Assembly: GCF_000719285.1 (NCBI RefSeq)
Contig: NZ_JOFS01000065.1
Span: 1-40,192, forward strand
DNA length: 40,192 nucleotides
Source: Streptomyces bicolor
GTDB taxonomy: Bacteria > Actinomycetota > Actinomycetes > Streptomycetales > Streptomycetaceae
Direction of reading: 5' to 3'
A program made the translations under genes and the position numbers. The notes beneath the pieces were generated by a model. The model made no database searches. It was given only the letters and a program-made list of their open reading frames with translations, and was not told where the DNA came from. Below are positions 1-7,893 of the stretch, in pieces (position 1 is the first letter of the stretch; every line of letters begins with the position of its first letter).

Positions 1-79
1 CGCGTGGACGCCCGAGCCGACGGAGGAGAGGCGGGTGGCGGGCGGGATCCTGCTGCCGGCCGGTCCGCCGCCGCTCATG
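1..79 (-). CDS. Possible partial gene divergent from polA (5' end only)
   Basis: On the minus strand an ATG at 79 opens a frame that reads MSGGGPAGSRIPPATRLSSV and runs off the left edge after 26 codons. All but one codon ends in G or C. On the plus strand all three frames stay open from base 1 past 300, so no rightward gene can end here. A leftward gene divergent from polA is therefore the simplest reading. The ribosome binding site is poor and the product is not recognisable from 26 residues; the opposite strand has equally high GC3, so this could be non-coding. Confidence 0.3.
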
Positions 80-307
80 GTGCCCGCCGGCGCCTGCCCC
101 GACCTGCACGGCTCTGCCTGCACCGGCCCGCGCTGTGCCGCCTTCCTCTGCGGCCTGCTCTTGCTCCGCCGCTCTCCTTTCTTCCGTCGCGTCGGCGATC
201 GACCTCACGGCGGAGCCCTCACGGAGCCCGGCGGGGTCCAGCCGTGTCCGACCGGACGGACCCCCGATGGGGACCGAGTGTCAGTGGGGCGTGGCAGGAT
301 CGGGGGC

Positions 308-3034
308 GTGGCAGAGACAGCATCGAAGCAGACCGAAAACAACCCCGGCGGCAGCCGGCCCCGCCTGATGCTCATGGACGGGCACTCGCTGGCCTACCGT
401 GCGTTCTTCGCGCTGCCCGCGGAGAACTTCACGACCGCGACGGGCCAGCCGACGAACGCGATCTACGGCTTCGCGTCGATGCTGGCCAACACGCTGCGCG
501 ACGAGGCGCCCACGCACTTCGCCGTGGCCTTCGACGTGTCCCGCAAGACCTGGCGCTCGCAGGAGTTCACCGAGTACAAGGCGAACCGCTCCAAGACCCC
601 GGACGAGTTCAAGGGCCAGGTCGAGCTGATCGGCGAGCTGCTCGACGCGATGCATGTCTCGCGGTTCGCCATCGACGGCTTCGAGGCCGACGACGTGATC
701 GCCACGCTCGCCACCCAGGCCGAGGCCGACGGCTTCGAGGTGCTGATCGTCACAGGTGACCGCGACTCCTTCCAGCTGGTCAGCGAGCACACCACGGTGC
801 TGTATCCGACGAAGGGCGTCTCCGAGCTGACCCGCTTCACCCCGGAGAAGGTCTTCGAGAAGTACGGACTGACGCCCGCCCAGTACCCCGACTTCGCGGC
901 CCTGCGCGGCGACCCGTCCGACAACCTTCCGGGCATCCCCGGCGTCGGCGAGAAGACGGCGGCGAAGTGGATCAACCAGTTCGGCTCGTTCGCGGAGCTC
1001 GTCGAGCGCGTCGAGGAGGTCAAGGGCAAGGCGGGGCAGAACCTCCGCGACCACCTGGAGGCCGTCAAGCTCAACCGCCGGCTGACCGAGCTCGAGCGCA
1101 ACGTCGAGCTGCCCAAGACCGTCGCCGACGTCGCGCGCGTGCCGTACGACCGCAAGGCCGTCGCGATGATCCTGGACACCTTGGAGATCCGTAACCCCTC
1201 CCTGCGCGAGCGGCTCTTCGGCGTCGACCCCGGAGCCGAGGAGGCCGAGGCCACCCCGATCTCGACCGACGGTGTGGAGCTGGACGGCTCCGTGCTCGGC
1301 ACCGGCGAGCTGTCCCCCTGGCTCGCCGAGCACGGCGGCGGGCTCCTCGGCGTGGCCACCGTCGACACCTGGGCGCTCGGCACCGGCTCGGTCGCCGAGG
1401 TCGCCCTCGCCGCGGCCGACGGCGCGGCCGGCTGGTTCGACCCGGCGCAGCTGGACGAGGCCGACGAGAAGGCGTTCGCGGGCTGGCTGTCCGACGCCGC
1501 CAAGCCGAAGGTCTTCCACAACGCCAAGGGCGCGATGCGGGTCTTCGCCGAGCACGGCTGGAGCATCGAGGGCGTCCGCATGGACACCGCGCTCGCCGCC
1601 TACCTGGTCAAGCCGGGCCGCCGCTCCTTCGATCTGGACGCGCTGTCCCTGGAGTACCTGCACCGCGAGCTGGCCCCGGCCGCCGCGGCCGACGGCCAGC
1701 TGGCCTTCGGCGCGGACGACGGCGCCGAGGCCGAGGCGCTGATGATCCAGGCCCGCGCGGTCCTCGACCTGGGCGAGGCCTTCGAGAGCCGTCTGGAGGA
1801 GGTCGGCGCCGCGGACCTCCTCCGCGACATGGAGCTGCCGACCTCCGCCCTGCTGGCCCGCATGGAGCGGCACGGCATCGCGGCCGACCGGCCCCACCTG
1901 GAGGCCATGGAGCAGATGTTCGCGGGCGCCGTGCAGCAGGCCGTGAAGGAGGCGCACGCGGCGGCCGGGCACGAGTTCAACCTGGGCTCGCCCAAGCAGC
2001 TCCAGGAGGTCCTCTTCGGCGAACTCGCCCTGCCCAAGACGAAGAAGACGAAGACGGGTTACACGACGGACGCCGACGCCCTGGCCTGGCTCGCCACGCA
2101 GACCGACAACGAACTGCCGGTCATCATGCTCCGTCACCGGGAACAGGCGAAGCTGCGCGTCACCGTCGAGGGCCTGATCAAGACGATCGCGACCGACGGC
2201 CGCATCCACACCACGTTCAACCAGACGGTCGCGGCGACCGGCCGCCTCTCCTCGACGGACCCGAACCTGCAGAACATCCCGGTCCGCACGGACGAGGGCC
2301 GGGCGATCCGCCGGGGCTTCGTCGTCGGCGAGGGCTTCGAGTCCCTGATGACCGCGGACTACAGCCAGATCGAACTGCGCGTGATGGCTCACCTGTCCGA
2401 GGACGAGGGCCTGATCGAGGCGTTCACCTCCGGTGAGGACCTGCACACCACGGCTGCCTCGCAGGTGTTCGCCGTGGAACCCGCCGCGGTGGACGCGGAG
2501 ATGCGCCGCAAGATCAAGGCGATGTCGTACGGCCTGGCGTACGGTCTTTCGGCCTTCGGCCTCTCCCAGCAGCTCAACATCGATGTGGCCGAGGCGGGCG
2601 CGCTGATGGACGCCTACTTCAAGCGCTTCGGCGGGGTCCGTGACTACCTGCGCCGCGCCGTCGACGAGGCACGGTCGACGGGCTACACGGCGACGCTCTT
2701 CGGCCGCCGCCGCTACCTCCCCGACCTCAACAGCGACAACCGTCAGCGCCGCGAGGCGGCCGAGCGCATGGCCCTCAACGCGCCCATCCAGGGCACGGCG
2801 GCGGACATCGTCAAGATCGCCATGCTCAACGTCGACCGGGCCCTGCGCGAGGAGAACCTCACCTCCCGCATGCTGCTCCAGGTCCACGACGAAATCGTCC
2901 TGGAAATCGCCCCCGGCGAACGCGAGGCGGCGGAGGCCCTGGTCCGCCGGGAAATGTCCAACGCGGTCCACCTCAGGGTCCCGCTGGGCGTCTCGGTCGG
3001 CTCGGGCCCCGACTGGGAGTCGGCAGCGCACTAG
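308..3034 (+). CDS. polA: DNA polymerase I
   Basis: 908 aa, the usual size for actinobacterial Pol I. It fills gaps and removes RNA primers in repair and lagging-strand synthesis. In order: a 5'-3' exonuclease domain (from LMLMDGHSLAYRAFF, with the FEADDVIATLA motif and the NLPGIPGVGEKTA helix-hairpin region), a degenerate 3'-5' exonuclease-like domain, and the polymerase domain with motif A (TADYSQIELRVMAH), motif B (RRKIKAMSYGLAYGLS) and motif C (LLQVHDEIVLE). The frame stays open to base 2, but GTG at 308 gives the N-terminus VAETASKQTEN that I recall for Streptomyces PolA; ATG at 368 would still keep the exonuclease domain. The DTE motif and the aspartate of the HN motif are missing from the proofreading domain. 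A strong terminator follows, so it is probably monocistronic. Confidence 0.97.
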   Translation: MAETASKQTENNPGGSRPRLMLMDGHSLAYRAFFALPAENFTTATGQPTNAIYGFASMLANTLRDEAPTHFAVAFDVSRKTWRSQEFTEYKANRSKTPDEFKGQVELIGELLDAMHVSRFAIDGFEADDVIATLATQAEADGFEVLIVTGDRDSFQLVSEHTTVLYPTKGVSELTRFTPEKVFEKYGLTPAQYPDFAALRGDPSDNLPGIPGVGEKTAAKWINQFGSFAELVERVEEVKGKAGQNLRDHLEAVKLNRRLTELERNVELPKTVADVARVPYDRKAVAMILDTLEIRNPSLRERLFGVDPGAEEAEATPISTDGVELDGSVLGTGELSPWLAEHGGGLLGVATVDTWALGTGSVAEVALAAADGAAGWFDPAQLDEADEKAFAGWLSDAAKPKVFHNAKGAMRVFAEHGWSIEGVRMDTALAAYLVKPGRRSFDLDALSLEYLHRELAPAAAADGQLAFGADDGAEAEALMIQARAVLDLGEAFESRLEEVGAADLLRDMELPTSALLARMERHGIAADRPHLEAMEQMFAGAVQQAVKEAHAAAGHEFNLGSPKQLQEVLFGELALPKTKKTKTGYTTDADALAWLATQTDNELPVIMLRHREQAKLRVTVEGLIKTIATDGRIHTTFNQTVAATGRLSSTDPNLQNIPVRTDEGRAIRRGFVVGEGFESLMTADYSQIELRVMAHLSEDEGLIEAFTSGEDLHTTAASQVFAVEPAAVDAEMRRKIKAMSYGLAYGLSAFGLSQQLNIDVAEAGALMDAYFKRFGGVRDYLRRAVDEARSTGYTATLFGRRRYLPDLNSDNRQRREAAERMALNAPIQGTAADIVKIAMLNVDRALREENLTSRMLLQVHDEIVLEIAPGEREAAEALVRREMSNAVHLRVPLGVSVGSGPDWESAAH

Positions 3035-3058
3035 CCTCCGGCGGTAGAGCCACTTCTC

Positions 3059-3102
3059 GATGCCGGGCCAGGTCCCCGACCGGCCCGGCATCGGGGCTTT
3101 TT
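3059..3102 (+). terminator. Rho-independent terminator of polA
   Basis: Perfect 11-bp stem GATGCCGGGCC / GGCCCGGCATC (3059-3069 and 3082-3092) with a 12-nt loop, followed by a run of five T (3098-3102). It starts 24 nt after the polA stop. Confidence 0.9.
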
Positions 3103-3115
3103 GATGGGGGGACTG

Positions 3116-3194
3116 CAACGCCCTCCAAGGGGCGCGGGGCTGTGTCGATATGCGGCTCCGCCGCGTGGGCGCGACCAGCCACACACCACCCGCA
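3116..3194 (+). repeat. Dispersed ~80-bp repeat, copy 1
   Basis: The core AAGGGGCGCGGGGCTGT, then CGATATGCGGCTCCGCCGCG and GGGCGCGACCAGCCAC, recurs almost unchanged in reverse orientation at 13165-13242. The central CGGCTCCGCCG is an imperfect inverted repeat. I recall this sequence as very common between Streptomyces genes, usually downstream of stops, and here it also lies just behind a terminator. No function is known to me. Confidence 0.8.
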
Positions 3195-3315
3195 GCCCCG
3201 AGAACCACCGCAACCCGGCACACGCAGGGGCCCCCGCCCCACCCCGGAGGGCCCGTCACTCTCGTGGCCCCCGCAAAAGCGCCCCCGCCCCCCGCTGCCC
3301 GTAAAGATGGCGGGC

Positions 3316-3723
3316 ATGGGTATACGCACGCTCAACCGCCGGACGACCCCGGCACCGGCGAACGCGACCACCGCAGGCGACGCCCCCTCCACAGCGCCCG
3401 CGGCCCCACCCTTCGCCGCCGGCGCCGGCACAGCCCGCATCCCCACCGACCCGATGCGCACCCTGCGGCACACGGCGGCAGCCCTCTGGCACCGCCTCCC
3501 GCACCGCGCACAGGACTGGGCCGAGCTCACCCGCAGCTACCTGGCCCTGGCCCGCACCCTGCTCCCACGGCCCCGCCCCGTCCGCATCGTCACCGTGTTC
3601 GTCGCGACCGCCGGCACCCTCACCGAGCCGCAGGCCGGCTCGGCTCCCGACCGGCCTCGCCCGCATCCGCATCCGAATCCGCACCCGAACCACCGGGGCC
3701 CAGGACCGGACGCCACACCCTGA
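3316..3723 (+). CDS. Small hypothetical protein, convergent with the DUF4184 gene
   Basis: ATG at 3316 opens 135 codons with high GC3. The product has an Ala/Pro/Thr-rich N-terminus, then a more ordered stretch (MRTLRHTAAALWHRLPHRAQ, followed by DWAELTRSYLALARTLLPRP and VRIVTVFVATAGTLTEPQ) that looks like an amphipathic helix plus one strand or short hydrophobic segment. The Pro/His-rich C-terminal end overlaps the 3' end of the convergent DUF4184 gene by about 100 bp and may not be natural. No Shine-Dalgarno of quality is visible and no family is recognised. Together with the repeat upstream it fills the stretch between polA and the DUF4184 gene. Confidence 0.4.
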   Translation: MGIRTLNRRTTPAPANATTAGDAPSTAPAAPPFAAGAGTARIPTDPMRTLRHTAAALWHRLPHRAQDWAELTRSYLALARTLLPRPRPVRIVTVFVATAGTLTEPQAGSAPDRPRPHPHPNPHPNHRGPGPDATP

Positions 3724-4498
3724 CCGCCACGGCGTACAGCAGCAACCCGAGCACGAGCCCCGCGCCCGCCCCGAAGCACAGCGTCGGAATCAGCTCCCAG
3801 TACTTCGCGGTCGACCCCCAGTACTCCCACCAGCGCGCCGCCCGCCGCACCGCCGCCACCACGGCCGGCCCACCGATCACCGCACCGGCCAGCCACCGGT
3901 CCCGTACCGAAAGGACCGGAACCCCGACCGGCGCGGCCGCGGGAGTCCGCCGTAGCGCCACGACCACGAACGCGGCGATGACGACCGCGGCGACCGCCGA
4001 ACCGCCGTACTGCAGATACCAGTACAGCGGCGACCCCGCGATCTCCTCGCCGAGGACGGGAAACAGCCGCATCCCCCAGCGGTCGAGATGCGTGAACGCG
4101 TCCCACACGACATGCGTCAGCGATCCGAGCGCGGCCGAGACGTACCACCGCACCGCGAGCGAAGGGCGTACGCGCGCGCGTGGCGCCCCGCAGCGCAGCA
4201 GCGTGGCCGGCCGGGCCTGTCGCCGTACCGGCAGCAGCGCCACCAGCGGCTCGCGCAGCAGCAGCCACAGGCCCACCAGCGCCCAGGCAACCACCACATC
4301 GACGGTGAACACGCCCGCGAACGAGTGCGTGACATCGCCGAACTCCATCGCCTCGGGCAGGACACTCGCCGCGTAATAGGTCATGTCGGGAGAGAAGGAA
4401 CCCGCCACCAGTACGGCCGGTACCAGAGCGCCGCGGCCGGTTCCGTCGGTGCGTACGGCGGGCAGTACGGCCGCCGCATGGCTGAGCGTGAACGGCAA
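3620..4498 (-). CDS. DUF4184 family membrane protein
   Basis: 292 aa. The N-terminus PFTLSHAAAVLPAV is the signature start of DUF4184, whose His, Asp and Glu pattern (TLSHAA, SFSPDMTYYA, THSFAGVF) recalls membrane metal-dependent hydrolases of the YdjM type. Several hydrophobic segments are visible (VDVVVAWALVGLWLLL, AVAAVVIAAFVVVAL, GAGAGLVLGLLLYAVAV), so it is an integral membrane protein. The start is TTG at 4498, because AAGGAG sits six bases before it and the conserved N-terminus begins exactly there; the upstream extension to 4834 has no family character. It is divergent from the lytic transglycosylase gene. The substrate is unknown. Confidence 0.85.
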   Translation of the reverse strand: MPFTLSHAAAVLPAVRTDGTGRGALVPAVLVAGSFSPDMTYYAASVLPEAMEFGDVTHSFAGVFTVDVVVAWALVGLWLLLREPLVALLPVRRQARPATLLRCGAPRARVRPSLAVRWYVSAALGSLTHVVWDAFTHLDRWGMRLFPVLGEEIAGSPLYWYLQYGGSAVAAVVIAAFVVVALRRTPAAAPVGVPVLSVRDRWLAGAVIGGPAVVAAVRRAARWWEYWGSTAKYWELIPTLCFGAGAGLVLGLLLYAVAVRVWRPVLGPGGSGADSDADAGEAGREPSRPAAR

Positions 4499-4640
4499 CG
4501 GTGCTCCTTGTTCGGGGTGTTGAGGGGGCGTTCGGCCCCGGGTCGTCGGCGAAGCCAGTATGCGCGACGTCCGATGGACGGACCGCACATGGCCAACTGG
4601 TAAAAATCGGGCACCAACGGGTGCCCCTGCAAAGGAAGTT

Positions 4641-4815
4641 GTCGTAGGGTCGCCTGGGTCACCGTGCCGGGGGAACGCGGCCGAACGGATGAACAGCGAC
4701 GGAAAGCGTGCCGCGAGGGCAACTGTCGCGGCGAGTCGATCGTCACTACAGGGGCGAGCACGACACGGCGAGCCCGACAGACAGAGGCGGGCGCTCGGGC
4801 GTCCACGGGAGGGGT
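4641..4815 (+). promoter_or_regulatory. Structured leader of the lytic transglycosylase gene, possibly ydaO-like (c-di-AMP)
   Basis: The 324-bp divergent intergenic region holds no gene. Its right half has pieces reminiscent of actinobacterial ydaO leaders: GCCGGGGGAACGC, then GGATGAAC, then AGCCCGACAG followed by AGGCGGGCG shortly before the start. In Streptomyces such riboswitches precede muralytic enzyme genes (known for rpfA), and this one precedes a transglycosylase. The match is by eye and partial. A separate hairpin GGGCACC-aacg-GGTGCCC at 4609-4626 lies upstream and could be an operator or part of the leader. Confidence 0.35.
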
Positions 4816-4822
4816 CCATTTC

Positions 4823-6571
4823 ATGGCGGCGCAATTCGGCAGGCTCCGCAAGGGCGCGGTGAACACCACGGTGGCCGCGGTCGTGGTCGCGGCACTGGCC
4901 GCCTCCCAGGCTCCGGGAGTGACGACCGACGACGCCGGCAGAAGGGTCACCACCGGAACCCAGCCCTCCGCGGACACGCCCGCCGAGGAGAGCGCGACCG
5001 GCAACTCGCCGTACTACACGGACCTGCCGCCGCTCAACAGCCCCAGCCCCTCGCCGGGCACCACCACGCCCGTGACCCCGGCCGCCGGCGAGGCGGGCAT
5101 CCCCGCGACCGTCCTGGACGCCTACAAGAAGGCCGAGGCGGCGCTCCGGGAGGCCAAGCCCGGCTGCAACCTGCCGTGGGAACTCCTCGCCGCCATCGGC
5201 AAGGTCGAGTCCGGCCAGGCCCGCGGCGGCCGCGTCGACGCCAACGGCGACACGACCTCCCCGATCCTCGGCCCGCAGCTCAACGGCAACGGTTTCGCGA
5301 ACATCAGTGACACCGACGGCGGCGCCTACGACGGCGACAGCTCGTACGACCGTGCCGTCGGCCCCATGCAGTTCATCCCCTCAACCTGGGCCTGGGCCGG
5401 CCGCGACGGCAACGGCGACGGGGAGAAGAACCCCAACAACATCTACGACGCCGCGCTCGCCGCCGCCCACTACCTGTGCCGCTACGGCTGGGACCTGTCC
5501 ACCCAGGACGACCTCGACCGCGCGATCCTCAGCTACAACAACTCGCGGGACTACCTCAACCTCGTCCTGTCGTGGCTGGAGTACTACCGCAAGGGCACCC
5601 ACGAGATCCCGGACGGCACCGGCACCCTCCCCTCCGACCGCAGCGACGACACGGCGGGCGCCAGCCCGACGCCGACGCCGACGACGCCCAGCACGCCGAC
5701 GACCCCTTCGACGCCCTCGGCGCCGAGCACCCCCAAGCCCGGCGACAACGGCGGCTCCTCGAGCCCCAAGCCGACCCCGCCGACCACGACCCCGCCCAGC
5801 ACCACGCCTCCCACCCCCACCGACATGGTGGACCACCTGGAGGACGCGGACACCGCCAAGCTCACCGCGATGGCCGGCGACACGTTCACCGAGAAAATCA
5901 GCACCCGCGCCGAGACCTCGGCCGGAAAGGGCATTCCCAAGGTCCGGGTCCGCTTCACGATCATCGGCGCCACCGACGCCACCTTCAGCACCGGCGAGAA
6001 GTACGCCACGACCCTCACCAACACCGCCGGTGAGGCCGTTGCGCCCGCGCTGAAGGCGGGCGAGAACACGGGCGAGTTCGTCGTCCGCGCCACCGTCGTG
6101 GGCCGCACGATCGCCGGCCTCGACTACACGGCCACGGTCACCGAGCGCGCCGCCGACACCCTGACCCGCACCAGCGACACCGCGCTGACCTGCACCCCGG
6201 GCGGCGAGTTCGCCGACCAGGTCGAGGTGAAGGCGACCTACAAGGGCGCCGTCGCGGACAAGGTCGCGGCCACCGCCACCCTCATCAAGTCGGCGGACGA
6301 CCCGACCGAGAACGACAAGGGCCCCTACTTCAAGGACGCCGACGGCAAGACCGTACGCACTCTGACCGGCCTGACGACGGACGCGAACGGCTTGCTCAAG
6401 CTGCCGAAGCTGTACGCCGACGACACCACCGGCACGTTCCTGCTCCGCATCAACACCGCGGGCGGCGCGACACTGACCGTCGAGCTGAAGGTGGCGGCGG
6501 CCGGGACGTCGCCCAGCCCGACCCCGTCGGAGTCGACGTCCGGGTCGGCATCGCCGAGCCCCACCGCGTAG
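4823..6571 (+). CDS. Secreted lytic transglycosylase with Ig-like C-terminal region
   Basis: 582 aa. ATG at 4823 follows GGGAGGGG. Residues 12-28 form a signal or anchor segment. The lytic transglycosylase domain lies at about 93-260: likely catalytic Glu129 in GKVESGQ, then GPMQFIPSTWAWAGRDGNGD (180-199) and the Tyr/Asn-rich ILSYNNSRDYLNLVLSWLEYY, as in MltB-like (SLT_2) enzymes that cleave peptidoglycan to 1,6-anhydro-muropeptides. A Pro/Thr/Ser linker of about 80 residues follows, then a beta-rich region of roughly 200 residues with alternating hydrophobics (VRVRFTIIGATDATFSTG, FVVRATVVGRTIAGLDYTA) that probably folds into two Ig-like domains, and a Ser/Pro-rich tail. It acts outside the membrane. 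The long leader suggests post-transcriptional control. Confidence 0.9.
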   Translation: MAAQFGRLRKGAVNTTVAAVVVAALAASQAPGVTTDDAGRRVTTGTQPSADTPAEESATGNSPYYTDLPPLNSPSPSPGTTTPVTPAAGEAGIPATVLDAYKKAEAALREAKPGCNLPWELLAAIGKVESGQARGGRVDANGDTTSPILGPQLNGNGFANISDTDGGAYDGDSSYDRAVGPMQFIPSTWAWAGRDGNGDGEKNPNNIYDAALAAAHYLCRYGWDLSTQDDLDRAILSYNNSRDYLNLVLSWLEYYRKGTHEIPDGTGTLPSDRSDDTAGASPTPTPTTPSTPTTPSTPSAPSTPKPGDNGGSSSPKPTPPTTTPPSTTPPTPTDMVDHLEDADTAKLTAMAGDTFTEKISTRAETSAGKGIPKVRVRFTIIGATDATFSTGEKYATTLTNTAGEAVAPALKAGENTGEFVVRATVVGRTIAGLDYTATVTERAADTLTRTSDTALTCTPGGEFADQVEVKATYKGAVADKVAATATLIKSADDPTENDKGPYFKDADGKTVRTLTGLTTDANGLLKLPKLYADDTTGTFLLRINTAGGATLTVELKVAAAGTSPSPTPSESTSGSASPSPTA

Positions 6572-6591
6572 CCACCGCACGGCCCGACGCA

Positions 6592-6626
6592 GGGCGCCCT
6601 TCCGCCACGGCGGACCGGGCGCCCTT
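6592..6626 (+). terminator. Terminator after the lytic transglycosylase gene
   Basis: Nested inverted repeat: GGGCGCCC (6592-6599), CCGCC (6602-6606), loop AC, GGCGG (6609-6613), GGGCGCCC (6617-6624), then TT. It begins about 20 nt behind the stop. Only two T follow, as is common in Streptomyces. Confidence 0.7.
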
Positions 6627-6734
6627 CGTTGTGTGTGCAACGTGTTCTCATCTCGCCCGCCCGTTGCTACGGTGCGGAACCTGACGATGTATCAGTTCCG
6701 CTGTCCTGAAGGTTCCGTCCGTCGGGAGGCAGGC

Positions 6735-6869
6735 ATGCGCGCCCTGATCGCCGCCGCGACCGGTCTCGCCGTCGCGCTCGCCCTCGTGTTCACCCTCACA
6801 GCGCTCGGCGGCCCGGCGGGCGAGACATCGCCCAAGCCGTTGCTGACAACAGTGCCCGCACACCCGTAA
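6735..6869 (+). CDS. SPW_0924 family small membrane/secreted protein
   Basis: 44 aa starting MRALIAAATGLAVALALVFT, then GGPAGETSPKPLLTTVPAHP. GGGAGG lies eight bases before the ATG. It consists of one hydrophobic helix (residues 4-22) with a short Pro/Thr-rich tail, so it is a single-pass membrane peptide or a very short secreted one. I recognise it as the small Streptomyces family NCBI names SPW_0924; function unknown. It sits 31 bp ahead of the DUF3068 gene on the same strand, so the two are probably cotranscribed. Longer in-frame starts exist (from 6633), but the ribosome binding site decides for 6735. Confidence 0.75.
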   Translation: MRALIAAATGLAVALALVFTLTALGGPAGETSPKPLLTTVPAHP

Positions 6870-6900
6870 CCGCGTCCGCCCGTCCGGGAGGGAGGCCGAG

Positions 6901-7893
6901 ATGCGCCGCAAGGCCGGTCTGATCCTGCTCGCCCTCGCCGTGTTCTTCGCGGCACTGTCCCCGCTGCTGCGCTGGTACGCCTTCCCGCGCCTGGCCAAGA
7001 TCCCGACGAACCAGTACCAGGACATGGTCCTGGAGGCGAAGGACGCGACCCTCCTCGACTACGGCACGATGCGGGCCCGCAAGGTCCCCAAGGTCACCAT
7101 CGTGCAGACCCTGAAGGGCAACGTCGAAGCCTCGGAGAAGATCGAGAAGACGGCGGGGAAGGACGTGGTGGTCTGGGACGGCCTGTCCTATGTCGTCGGC
7201 CCCGACGGCAAGATGGTCTCCAGGATCCCCGAGCGCTACATCTTCGACGCCCACACCCAGGAACCCGTCCACGCCACCGGCGAGATGGTCGACGGCGACC
7301 CGGTGAGGCGGCAGGGCATCGAGTTCAAGTGGCCCTTCCTGACGGAGAAACGGGACTACGAGTACTTCGACGCACAGACCCGCACCAGCGCGCCCATCCA
7401 CTACAAGGGCACCCAGGACTTCCGCGGCGTCGAGGTCTACTACTTCGAGCAGACCATCCCGTGGACCAAGGTGAAGTTCCCCAGGACGATGCCGGTCAAG
7501 GGCATCACACCGGAGTCGGTGGCCAAGACCGGCACCACCCGCTGGTACACCACCGTCCGCAAGTTCTGGGTCGAACCCCACACCGGCGCCCCCGTCTACG
7601 GGGAGGAGATCCACAAGGAGGAACTGCGCGGCGGCACCCTGCTCGGCGACCGCGACAAGGTGACGGCGTTCGCCGGCCACGTGAAGATGCGCGAGGACTA
7701 CATCGACTACACGGTCGACCTGGTCAAGTCCAACCGCACCCTGGTCCTGCTGATGACGTCGTACCTGCCCTGGGGCTTCCTGACTCTGGGCGTGCTGCTC
7801 CTGTCCCTGTCCCTCTACCTTGAGGCACGCGGCCGCCGCCCCGGCGACCCCAGTCCGGCCCAGGACACCGAACCGGAACCGGTCACCGCCTGA
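6901..7893 (+). CDS. DUF3068 (PorA-family) membrane-anchored protein
   Basis: 330 aa. The N-terminal segment LILLALAVFFAALSPLLRWY and the C-terminal segment TLVLLMTSYLPWGFLTLGVLLLSLSLYL are membrane helices flanking an extracytoplasmic domain of about 260 residues. The family signature (FPRLAKIPTNQYQDMVLEAK, then VEVYYFEQTIPWTKVKFPRT) is DUF3068, widespread in actinobacteria. GGGAGGGAGG precedes the ATG. Its 3' end overlaps the convergent helicase gene by 11 bp. Probable operon with the SPW_0924 gene. Function is unknown; a cell-envelope role is inferred from topology. Confidence 0.88.
   Translation: MRRKAGLILLALAVFFAALSPLLRWYAFPRLAKIPTNQYQDMVLEAKDATLLDYGTMRARKVPKVTIVQTLKGNVEASEKIEKTAGKDVVVWDGLSYVVGPDGKMVSRIPERYIFDAHTQEPVHATGEMVDGDPVRRQGIEFKWPFLTEKRDYEYFDAQTRTSAPIHYKGTQDFRGVEVYYFEQTIPWTKVKFPRTMPVKGITPESVAKTGTTRWYTTVRKFWVEPHTGAPVYGEEIHKEELRGGTLLGDRDKVTAFAGHVKMREDYIDYTVDLVKSNRTLVLLMTSYLPWGFLTLGVLLLSLSLYLEARGRRPGDPSPAQDTEPEPVTA

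Noticed and set aside
281..3259. Minus-strand open frame of 992 codons opposite polA.
   Set aside because: It is antisense to a fully recognisable DNA polymerase I and arises from high-GC codon bias; no family similarity.
3150..4376. 408-codon plus-strand frame antisense to the DUF4184 gene.
   Set aside because: Low-complexity Arg/Pro/Thr/Ser content and complete overlap with a family-matched gene on the other strand.
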